A stretch of DNA of 64,000 nucleotides, from assembly GCA_003013855.2 (NCBI GenBank), contig ML058484.1, positions 6,373,344 through 6,437,343 of the forward strand, read 5' to 3'. This DNA is from Liriodendron chinense. Taxonomy: Eukaryota > Streptophyta > Magnoliopsida > Magnoliales > Magnoliaceae. Positions within the stretch are counted from its first letter, which is position 1, and every line of letters begins with the position of its first letter. The translations under genes and the position numbers were made by a program. Below are positions 14,301-26,700 of this stretch, one piece after another. The notes beneath the pieces were generated by a model that did no database searches, was not told the origin of the DNA, and saw only the letters and a program-made list of their open reading frames with translations.

Positions 14301-14577
14301 CTCCTTTTTTAATGGATAAAAACCTTCCCAAACGAGCGCTCATCATCATCATCTAACAATGGCCATAACTTCAGTTAGAAATACCCTAGCATGAGTTTAG
14401 ACTTTGGAATGCCATCTTGTTTGGATTCATGTTAGAAGTTATGGCATAAGTTTTGGGTCAGCTGCCAACCTGACACAATCCTTTATCTGGGCTGGGGACT
14501 AGCAATAAGAGCATAAAAATCCCACAGGCACAATGTAATAGACTATTACATAGGTTGATTACAATCAACGAGGTATA

Positions 14578-14643
<66 letters not shown>

Positions 14644-14736
14644 TTCTCAAGCCCAACCAGCCTTAAGCTCCCACAGGCACAATGTAATAGACTATAAATA
14701 GGTTGATTACAATCAACGAATTATATAACGCACACG

Positions 14737-14777
<41 letters not shown>

Positions 14778-17700
14778 TAGAGAGAGAGAGAGGTATTCCG
14801 TAACAGTAATGGCGACCACGTAACCTTTACGATACGGGCTATAACGGCTGTTATGGCCCTCATAACAGCCTTTACAGTCTCTTTTCTTATTGAAAAAAAA
14901 AAAAAAAAACCTATATCTACCTCGTAACAAATATTACGGGCTGTTACGGCCTTTATAGGGGGGTGTAACGGGTTGTTAATGGCAGTTACAGGTCTTTTTT
15001 TTTTAATATATAACGGTTTTTAATATATAACGGCTGTTAATGGCAGTTACAGGTCATTTTTTCATAATGGTTGTTATGACCCCGTAATGTGTAATGGTTG
15101 CCACCATTACCTTTATGTAACGGCCTTTAAGACACCATGAAAGAAAGACTCCCAAGTTCAACTAGGTTAGAAATGCCTAGAAATTAGGGATCAATTAATG
15201 TTAAAAAATATATTAGAGAGACGTTATTTCACTTCACATTGGAAAAAGGGTGGCAGCTCAGGTGGGGATTGGTGGACCAACGATTCTTCGGCTTATAGAA
15301 CTTAATGCGTTCTGGAAAGGGGTAATAGCGACGAAGGAAGCATTCATGGGGGCCGTTGGTTTTTCACTTGGCAATGGAGGTAGGTTCGTTTTTGGGAGGA
15401 TGTTTGGTCGGGTTCTTCTCCTCTAAAAGAAGATTTTCCGAGGATCTATCGGTTAGCCCCATATCCTTCCGTTGTTGTTGCCAAGTGTTTCTCTCATCAA
15501 GGAGGTTCAATTGTTTGGGCTCCCCCACTTAGGCGTAACCTCCAAGATGAGGAGGTTGCTGAATTTACTGATCTCCTGGACCGCATAAATCTTCATTATC
15601 CATCCACTCTAGATTCGGATAAAATGGAGTGGTCAATAAACACTTCGGAACGCTTTTCAATTAAATCTTTCTACTCGCTTATCTGTGAGAATGTGGCGCC
15701 TCAAGAGGGTGGGGCGACTTTTTTCATATGGCAGTATGAGGCTCCCCCCAAGTTCGCGGCTTTTGGATGGCTTCTGGGTAGAAAGAGTCTTGACCATAGA
15801 TAATCTTCAAAAAAGGGGCATGGTCTTACTCAATATATGCTTCATGTGTCTGCATGATGAGGAGACAATTGATCACCTATTTGTGCATTGTCCAGTTGTG
15901 GGGCTGGTATGGGCTGACCTCCTAAACCGTTTTAGCATCTGTCGAACTTTGCCAAGGTGTGCTTCTTTTTTTGGTTGCTTGGCATGGGATGAGAATCAGA
16001 ACCACCTAGTCGGGGCGGTGAAGGTTGGCTTTGCTTGCCAGTTGGTGGGCAATTTGGAAAGAAAAGGAACGCTAGATGTTTTTCCAATGTTAGCAAGTCG
16101 GAAGCCATCATTGCTAAAAGAGCGAGGTCACTTGTTACTGAATGGGCTTCCTGTGTTTCTAAATTAAAGGACTGTAATTTGGAGTTTCTTGGGTAATGGT
16201 GGGGCCGCCCCCTCGGCGCCCTCTTCTACTTTTCTTTTGTAGTTCTCTTTGGTTTAATAAAGTTCTGGTTATCTTAAAAAAAAAAAAAATATCAAAGTTC
16301 GAGTTTACATCTATAATCATACCTCAATGTAGATAAAGTGTTCTGCTTTCTCAATGAGGGAGCAATAAGCAGTGTGAATGCTCTCTTCAGTTCGGCTTGT
16401 TCCAGCAGACCATGGACCGACACTCCTAATAACCTATATCCAAAGAATCGTGTGTTAATGCACTGTCCAAAAACAGATAGACAATAAAGCTGTTAATTGC
16501 ATGGTAAAACAAGTGTAGAAAATTAATAATAAGAACAGAGTAGTTGCACGAAGAATGAAGCAAAGCCACAACAGATAAGGGTGCAGGAGCAGGGAAACAA
16601 CTGTTTCAAAATGTCAGCAAGTATAAACAGCTAGGAAGCAGGGGCTGTAGCAAGTCTTAAGAGTGACCCAAAGCAGACCATTTGAAGCTTGAATGATTGA
16701 AGTTGAGTTCATTTACCAAATATAATAGAACAAAACAAAAGAGACCCAAATAATGGAAGTTGAGACCCTCTATAATGATATAGTATTGACAATTTGACAA
16801 GCAACAGTGCCAGGTCAGTACTTCTAACAAGTCGATGAAAGCATGTTGCAAAGACCATACGATAATCAAACGGGAGATGAAGAGTGGTACCCTTGCCAGT
16901 CAATTGAAGCTGAGGACCATAGGATCGTAAAATAGTCTCATCCAAGGCTACTGATCAAATATTGGGCCCATCAACTGTCCAGATTGGATATCTGGACCGT
17001 CAAACATCCAGATTTAAGATCTAGACCACATCAGGGTCCAGTTGGATCTGATTGGATATTGATTGGATCAAGGGTTTGTGACAGATCTGGACCAATTCAG
17101 CAGTCAGATCGGACTGTGGGACCCATAGATCCAATAAGATTGCCCATACATACATGATCCAATTAGGTTGTCAGCCTCACAGGATCAATCAGAAGTCCTA
17201 AGGGTCTGTTTGGGCAGTTGTATCCAATAGGATGGAATGGTATTAGATGGGATTATAGCATTTATTGCTCATTTATTACATGCCTGGCAATACCATGGGA
17301 TTAGCATTTATTGCTCATTTATTTGCTCATGTGAATTCCACGGTTGGTGGACCACGGGATTACAATCAATGGACCACATTTTATAATTGATTTTGGTCGC
17401 CCATGCTCTCATGCAGCTTGAATGACTATTGTAAAAGGCATGTGTGAGTGGACGGCGTTGATAAAATACACACATCAATGTGGGGCCCACAACTATGGTG
17501 GATTTGAAATTCACAAAAAATCCAGCCGAATCCACCATTGGCATTGGAATATGTGATTCTAGGATTAATACTAACCTTCCTTTGTTATCAAACAAAGGAT
17601 GGAATTGGCACGGGACCAAATGCAATTCCATACCACCTAATCCCATCTATTACCGTTGCCCAAACAGGCCCTAAAGGTCTTTCATATCAGTTCTTGTATA

Positions 17701-20700
17701 CTGTGTGGCTCTCTACATACAGCTGTGCAGTTTGTACAGAGTCTGATGCCATCATGGAAGCAAATCAACAATTAAGTACAAACCGTAAAGATGTATGTAG
17801 AGATCCACACAGTTGGTATCGTCAATTTTGGACTCTCTTTAGTATCTTAGCCGATACTTGGTACTGTTATTTTTATTACAAGGTAGAGACAACCCAGGAG
17901 AATGGTTCTTCTAGATTCCCCTCGGTGCACCTCCTTGGAGCTTCTTGTGGTATAACTTCACATGTCAATCAATTTATATTCTTTATTATCAATATGCTAC
18001 TGAAAATTAAAGGAAAGTACGATTTTGGAAAATCTTAGGTGGGACTTGATCTATATTGGTATGTAAACTTACTCTCTTTAATTGAAAACTCAATTCCCCT
18101 TGCTCTACCTTTCAAACAAAAATTCCCCTTGCTCCATCTATGCAAGGTTGTATAATGGGGAGTACCATCCTCTCCTAGTTGATCTTCAATATTGGAATGT
18201 ATACTTTAACTCTGCTCCATTGAAATTCATTCAAATTGGGAGTTTGTTTTGTGAAACCCTCCACTGAGTGCCCTCCCATTTTAAAATGAACTTTGGGGGT
18301 ATTCTTTTGGGAACCGTAGGCAGCGGGAACTGGGGGTGTGGACCTCTACAGTAGCAGAACAATGCGGATTGCATTCTCAGTGCCTATTGGGTGTCAGGAC
18401 CCTAGCTCCACAGAGGCAGCAGCATGTTAGGGCCGTCAAGATTGTCGATCATTTTAAACTTCTCCCAAGAATTGTTCAGAGCAACTCCAGAAATGCTATT
18501 GAATGGCTACAGGTGGGATTTTCCCATGGAGGCCAGAGGATTTGGGGGAGGAAATCAGGCTTTGTGCGCTTCTAAGCCATTTCTTTTTCCCATATTGCTT
18601 GGGAAGCAAATGAAGTGGCTGACAATATAGCTAAAGGTGGGGTGTCAAGGCTTTAAAACAATATGAATATTTTTGCATATTGTCAACAGTTGGCATTATA
18701 TGGATTTCGTCTTGGCAGCTTCTCAGATCCACCTGTAGAAAGGGTAACTTTTCATTTCTCCAGGTACGAAACTAGAATTTTATTACTATCATGTAATCAT
18801 AAAAATTGTTTTATTAGTGATGTAAAGCGATGCATTTGACGGTATCACTATTACGCACACAAAATAATTTTTTTATTTTATATAGCTGAGGAGAAAGCAC
18901 AAAGGTTCTGAAAACAATAGTAGTAAAAATTTTAAGCCAGACAACTCTAGCTACTGGAGGAACCGGAATTGTTTTCCACTAATTCATTCAAAGAAAAGGA
19001 ACAGATTGCTGGGTAAGACATTGGATCAGCTTGTATATAGGGATTAGCACATAAATTTGAAATTACAGAATGCAAAGCATGTAGCGAACCAGATTCAAGA
19101 ATGCGACTTTTCTCCAATAAATTTGGACTCTATCTACGATGAAGATGACCCACATTCACCTTATTAGAGCAATGGGAGGAAACAGGTAGAAGAGGATAAT
19201 GGGGAAGTTGAGGAGTATGACTTAGCGTTACGCGTGAGCTAATAAAAGAGTCATGCAGTTGTTTTGGAGATAGGTCATTGAAGATTTAACCTAAGAAAAG
19301 AGTGTCAGCAAAACCCAGACATGATGATGATAATGATGCAACTAATCCTACTTCTGGTCTCGCTCAACACATGGGGGTACAGCCATCCACATTGTTCGAG
19401 GCCAATGAACATTAGCGGAGCAGAAGCCGACAGACCGTACTTACGAGTGTATCGATTCACGATACCACCAACCAGGGGAGGCCAGCATCAGTGGCACTGG
19501 AGGTGATGAGGCACAAGAAAACATCAGAAGACTTAGGGATATGGATATGACTATGAAAAGTTTAGGAAGGCTCTTGAGGCACTTTCTTGTTGGACTAGTC
19601 TGGATATGCTCCACGTGGAGCAGGATATGGGAGACATCCAAATCCCCTAATTCAAGTCATTCGCCGCAGTTGCAGTCGCATATTCAGCCGTACGAGTAGC
19701 ACCGGTATGGCTATGGCTATGACCATAGGTCTAATTCTGGTACTGGCTACTCTTATTCAAGTTCAACATAGTGAATGCCTAGTAGTAGTAATGGTCATGA
19801 TTAATCACCATTGGCTTTCATCGGCATGATTTTTCCCTCTGGTTATTATAGAAATGCAGCACCCATTCCACAACCGGATGATGATAATGTTAAGGTTGAG
19901 CAGCCACAAGTAGCATGGTTTTCTTTTTAGTAGTGACATGGTGAACAATATTTTTATATTTATGTTTGTCATTTGACATTAGTTTATCACATATGAGTTC
20001 ACTTCATAATTCATGCATTAACATTTTATGGACCTATACAATTATACTATATTTGTTTGTGATAAAATGGTTACATAAGTATAAATATATAATTGTCTAA
20101 TGATTAAATTCATGCTCACATAATCTTTATTCATATTGAACCATTGATATTAGACACTTAGAAAATTAAATACAGGAGTTTTGAGTCAATCTAAGCCTTT
20201 CAGGTTAATATAATATCAAGTGGCTCAAGACAGTATTCTTACAAACTAATGGCTCACTACACCATCATAAACATGTTCAAAACCAGGGGGGGGGAATTGG
20301 AATCCTCTCTTTTTTTCTTCTTTTTTTTCTTTTTGAATTTTTCTAATATTTTTTCATGTTTTTTCTTTAAAAGAAATATAAACCTTTACAGCCCATAACG
20401 TACCGATTCAACAGCTGGCGGTTACTATTATTGAATATCATGGTTGGGATGCCTATCTCAATCTGGCCACCCATATGTGTCGCCACAATGACCCGTACGG
20501 ACTACATCAATGTCCGGAACACATCACAATGGACCCCATAGAGCTCAACCTTACCATGACTTGCAGTAAGGGCGTGTGTGTGTACTCCTCCTGCATTTTT
20601 CATTGGAACTCCTTCGATGTAATGGTTAGGATCATTTGAATGGTATCCATGATATGGCTCACACCAGATGACTGGTCCATATGCCATACACGGTTCCCTG

Positions 20701-23700
20701 TGCCCCATGGGGGTGTGGAACGATTACATAATATTAGCATTCCTGATGCGGACATCAGTGGTGCACCCTTTAGAGTGTACCAGAGGAGGCGACGTCGCAG
20801 ATCGAGTGTTGGAGCAGACGAGCTGATGTGGATGGACGCCGGGCCCATTGGGCCCATTTTCTGACGCGTTACGAGTACGCGAGATGCAGGATTGCGCAGG
20901 AGCATCATGACCGCTGGACCATGGAACGGATTTACATTTAGGCGCTTTTCTATTTATTTCCCTGTTTCTAGGCGCTTTAGTGTCGTTATTTACTTTAGAC
21001 ATTTTTATGTTATTTCTTTGGTTTTCGGGCACTTTAGTGCACTTTTTTTATTTTCGTAGCTTATATATACTGTGAGAACCCTATTTCGAAATTATTGAAT
21101 GAATAGAAAATTCGTGAGTTTCTTCCTCTTTGTTAAGAGATTAGGGTTTCAGGATTGGCCCTCGGGTGTTGAGGATTCCACCCCGGAGTTTCTGTTTTCT
21201 CTTCTCTCTTTCTTCAAGGTGCGAGGAAAGGTAAACTTCTTTTGATTCCTAATTCGTACTTCATGATAACCCATTGTTTTTCGACATCCCTCGTCCTTTT
21301 CTGAAACCCCCCCCCCCCCCCCCCTTTGGTACGATCGAAAAGAGGGATGCCTAGCCACAATAACCGGATCCAAACTTGACTGTTGACTGGTCTATGCTAG
21401 ATCTGGGATATCCTCATATCCCTAGATCCTCCCTGTTTTACGATTTTACATGGTTTTATGCAAAGGGGCATAATCCGAACGGACGGATTTCATCTTCATG
21501 TTGAGATTTGTTAGTTTCCTCTGATTGAAAGTAGTTAGTTTCGTAATTTTATTATTTGAATATCTTCCAACTTGATATACATGCATCTAGGGTTAGATCA
21601 TCGCATGCCCCTGCATCAATTTTGGTATCAGAGAACAGGTTCCTAGCGTAGGTCAGTTTACCCAAAATTTCCTTTTTCGGTGATTTTTTTCAAAGGAACC
21701 GGATATCCCAACTCTGCGTAGGGGTCATAGTTTGTTGAGTTTAGTTAGCCTTTTTTTTTTCTAGATTTTGTTAAGTCCTCATATAGATCTAGGCCACATA
21801 GGATAGCTTGCATTGCACTGAACTAGGATAGTCAAAACTGCATTTAGATTTTACCTTTTTTACACCTTTACGCACTTAGATCTGGGGCCTTTCACATATC
21901 ACTCCTGGTGTATGCCTACGCGTACTGGTCGTAGGTTTGGTCTTCATAATACTATGGAATCTAATCAAATTACCAAAGCTCTGGAGGGTCTAATTAAGAG
22001 AATGGATCAACAATTTCAGACCTTGAGAGGTGAGATCGCGCAGCAGTTTGCGCATCAGGATGATAGGTTCACACGTTTAGAGGAGAGGGTCACGCGCTTA
22101 GAGGATGGCATCCAGACCACCACTTTAGATGGTCCCCAAGCAACCCCCGACACTGGGGCAGTCGATCAGTCCCAAGTTGTGGGCCCTGATCCGCCTAGGG
22201 ATGATTTGGGCGCAGGTCAGGCCCGTGGGCTTGGCAATGGACACGATGGGGCTCATCATCAGCCACCCCCACAGATTCGTGATCCTGTTTTCCCCACCCA
22301 GCGGGAGGGCCATGGTGGGGTGCGATATCCGCAACCTCAGAGATACCATGAGCAGGACCCTGTTATTAGGGTCATGAAGGGCATCAAGGTTGACGCTCCT
22401 AGTTTTGATGGGAGACTGGACCCCAAAGTTTTTTCTGATTGGCTAGCAGACATGGATCACTTCTTTCAGTGGCACGGTCTGCCAGACCCACAGCGGGTTG
22501 GATTCGCCAAGATGAAGTTGGTGGGCCAGGCAAAACTACATTGTGGAAATGTGGAGCGTCGCCGTGAGCGATCTAGAGAGGGGCCAGTTCTCTTTTGCAT
22601 TGAAATGAAAGAACTGTTGCGAGAGAAGTATGTCCCCCTTTCTTATAAGCAGAGGCTGTTGGATCAATGGCACACTTTGCGCCAAGGATCCATGACGGTA
22701 ACGGAATACATTGCCAAGTTCGATGAATACATGATGAGGTGCGATGTAGATGAGGACCCTGCTGTGGTTCTCTCCCGTTTTCGTATGGGCCTCAAGTTTG
22801 ACCTCCAGCGTAAGCTCATGCCTCATATGGTCACCAGCTTAGAGCACGCTTACCAGATGGTGCAGGAACTGGAGCACTATGTGCGCCAATCTCCTGCTAG
22901 AGGGTTTGAGATTCGACCTACTGTGCCTAGAGTAGCTCCGCAGGGAGCGAGACCTCAGGTCGGAAATCAACCCAAAGCTTAACCTAGTACCCAACCAGTC
23001 AATAGAAATCGAGGTAACAATGGGGCTGGACCAAGTATTAGGACTACGATGCCAGGGCAGTGCTACCGCTGTGGTGGCATGGGTCACATTGCCGGAGAGT
23101 GTTCAAATAGGGGTGAGCGTATTGCCTGTTTCTGAACACTCTACAGAAGAAGAAGTGGCATATGAAGTTGAAGGTGACCAGAATGATGAGGAAATCATCG
23201 TCCAATCCCTTGAGCCAGCCAGTGATGCCGAGGATGATACTGTGGAGACTACCCCACTTGCTGTGGTGAGATGCGCTTTGGCCCAGGTGAAGGAAAGTGA
23301 GGATTGGCGCAGAACCACTATCTTCCACACTTACGCCAAGTGTGGAGATAAGAGCTGCAAAGTGATCATAGATAGCAGGAGCTGTGAGAATGTAGTTTCT
23401 CCAAGTACTTTGAGTCACCTGGGGTTGAAGCCAGTCCCTCTCCCCAACCCATACCGAGTTTCTTGGGTTGATGCGACATCCTTTCCTGTGACTCAGCGAT
23501 GCCTTGTGCCAATTGAATTCGGCCATACAAGGACAAGTTGTGGTGTGATGTGGTCACGATAGACGTTGGCCATATCATCTTGGGAAGGCCATGGCTCTTT
23601 GACAAAGATGTCACAATATTCGGGCGTACGAATAATTGTGTGTCTAAGCATGAAGGAAAGAAGCTTGTCTTAAGCCCGCTCCCTCCCAAATCGTCCACAG

Positions 23701-26700
23701 GAGCGAAAGATGTTGCGTCTCGAGGCAGTTCTAAGAGTCAAAGGGCACCTCAGTCGAAGTCTCTCCACATCATAGATGCTAAGGAGTTTGAGAGAGAGGC
23801 CAAAACTGGGACTATGGTGTACATTTTACTGGCTAGAGAGAGCACACCCGAGGTTGCTATAGGGTTATCCCAGGAGGTTCGTTCAGTCCTAGAGGAGTTT
23901 CGGGATGTCTTCCCTGAGGACCTTCCAGACGAGCTCCCACCAATGCGGGACATTCAGCATGCGATAGATCTTGTCCCAGGGGCGACCCTACCAAACCTCC
24001 CTCATTACAGAATGAATCCCACCGAACATGCCAAGTTGAAGAGGCAAGTGGAGGAATTGCTTAAAAAGGAATTTATTCGTGAGAGTATGAGCCCGTGCGC
24101 CGTGCCTGCACTTCTTACGCCAAAGAAAGATGGCACGTGGCGCATGTGTGTCGATAGTAGAGCTATAAACAAGATTACTGTCAAGTATCGGTTTCCCATC
24201 CCGAGGCTTGATGACATGCTTGACATGATGGCCACCTCTACTATCTTTTCGAAAATTGACCTCAAGAGTGGTTATCACCAAATTCGTGTTCACCCAGGAG
24301 ATGAGTGGAAGACTGCCTTCAAGACGAAGGATGGGCAGTATGAGTGGTTGGTTATGCCCTTCGGGTTAACCAATGCTCCAAGTACATTTATGAGGGTGAT
24401 GACCCAGGTGCTGCGACCCTTTATGGGTAAATTCTTAGTTGTGTACTTCGATGATATCCTCATCTATAGTACGTCTCTTACCCAGCACCTTGAACACTTG
24501 AGGCAGGTCTGCAACGCCTTGCGAGCAGAAAAGCTTTATGCGAACCTCAAGAAGTGTTCCTTCTTGACTTCTAAAGTTATCTTCCTGGGGTTCGTTGTTT
24601 CATCAGAGGGTATGTCTGCAGACCCTGAGAAAGTCAAGGCCATTGTCAATTGGCCTGAGCCGCGTAATATACACGACGTGCGAAGCTTTCACGGCCTAGC
24701 TACGTTCTATCGGCGGTTCATCCGTGGATTTAGCTCTATTATGGCTCCCATCACAGATTGCATAAGAAAAGGGGAGTTCCAATGGACTAAAGCCGCGACA
24801 TGGGCTTTCTTTGAAATTAAGAATAAGATGACGGAAGTGCCCGTCATGCGTCTACCTGACTTCTCTAAAGTCTTTGAGGTGGCGTGTGACGCGTCAGGAC
24901 TTGCCATAGGGGGAGTGTTAAGCCAAGAGGGACATCCTGTGGCCTTTTTCAGTGAGAAACTGAATGAGGCTAAACAACGCTACTCCGCCTACGACAAAGA
25001 GTTCTATGCGGTTGTGCAATCATTGCGCCATTGGCGGCATTATTTATTACCGCAAGAATTTGTCCTGTTCTCTGATCATGAGGCCTTGAAATATTTGAGC
25101 TCTCAAAAGAAGTTGAGCCCTAGGCATGCCAAGTGGGCTCAATTTCTTCAGGAGTATACGTTTCTACTTAAGCACAAGGCCGGTAAAGAGAATAAGGTTG
25201 CTAACGCGCTTAGCCGTCGTGTCATGACGCTGCGGTCCATGAGCATTGAAGTTACAGGCTTTGAGCAACTCAAGGGTGAGTACTCAACTTGTCCTGACTT
25301 TGGGACCATCTATGCGTCGTTGTCTAGTGACCTACCCTCGAGGAGTGCTGAGTTTTTCCTTACAGACGGATATCTTTTTAGAGGGGACAAGCTCTGCATC
25401 CCACGCACATCCCTCCGTGATTTTCTAGTATGGGAGCTTCATGCTGGAGGGATGGCAGGTCACTTTGGTAGAGATAAAACAGTTACCCTGGTTTCTGATC
25501 GTTTCCATTGGCCTAATCTCCAGCGAGATGTGGCCAAGATTGTAGGGCAGTGTCGGACATGTCAACTGGCAAAGCAGAGGAAACAAAATACAGGCTTATA
25601 CACTCCTTTGCTAGTTCCACATGCCCCGTGGCAAGATGTCAGTATGGATTTCGTGCTTGGGCTTCCCAAGACTATTCATAAGCACGATTCCATACTCGTG
25701 GTCGTTGATCGGTTTTCTAAGATGGCCCATTTCCTACCCTGTTATAAGACCTCAGATGCCTCCCACATTGCTAAGATATTCTTTCAGGAGGTTGTGCGAC
25801 TTCATGGGGTACCTAGATCCATCGTGTCTGACAGTGATACTAGGTTCACTAGTTATTTTTGAAAGACTCTCTGACATCTTTTGGGTACGAGGCTTCAATT
25901 TTCTTCAGCATATCATCCTCAGTCGGATGGTCAAACAGAGGTAGTGAACCGTAGCCTAAGGAATTTGTTGAGATGCCTAGTTGGAGACCACCACAGGACC
26001 TGGGACACTGTTATTCCCACAGCAGAGTTCGCTTATAACTCTTCAGTGAACAGGTCCACAGGAATGAGCCCATTTGAAATTGTTTCAGGTCTTAGACCCC
26101 GAGCCCCCATAGATTTGATCCCCATGGCTACCCCACAGCGTCCTTCAGAGTTAGGAGAGTCATTTGCCCATCATATACATGCATTGCATAGTGAGATGAG
26201 AAGGAAGATTAATTCAAGTAATGAACATTATAAACTTTCTGCTGACACTCACAGGAGATTTAGGGAATTTCAACCTGGAGATGACGTCATGGTTCGTATT
26301 AGGTCTGATTGGTTTCCACCTGGATCCGTGAAGAAGCTTCATGCCCGTAGCATAGGCCCACATAAAATTGTGAAAAGGTTGGGGTCTAACGCTTATGTTG
26401 TCGATATCCCTCCTACCATAGGCATCAGTTCCACATTTAATGTGGAAGATCTATTTCCCTATCACGAGCCATTACCTCTATCCAGTGATTCCCCTGTTTC
26501 TTCCCAGACCTCCCCTATATATGGACCTTGGCCACAACCTGACCTCCCTATACCCATCTTACCTTCTCTTCCTTTTGCACCGAGAAGAGACGAGATAGAG
26601 GGAATTTTGGACTCCGAGTTGGTTTCTACTCGCTCAGGGGGTTACCAGAAATTCCTAGTCAAGTGGAGGAACAGGCCTATTGCAGATAACTCCTGGATTA

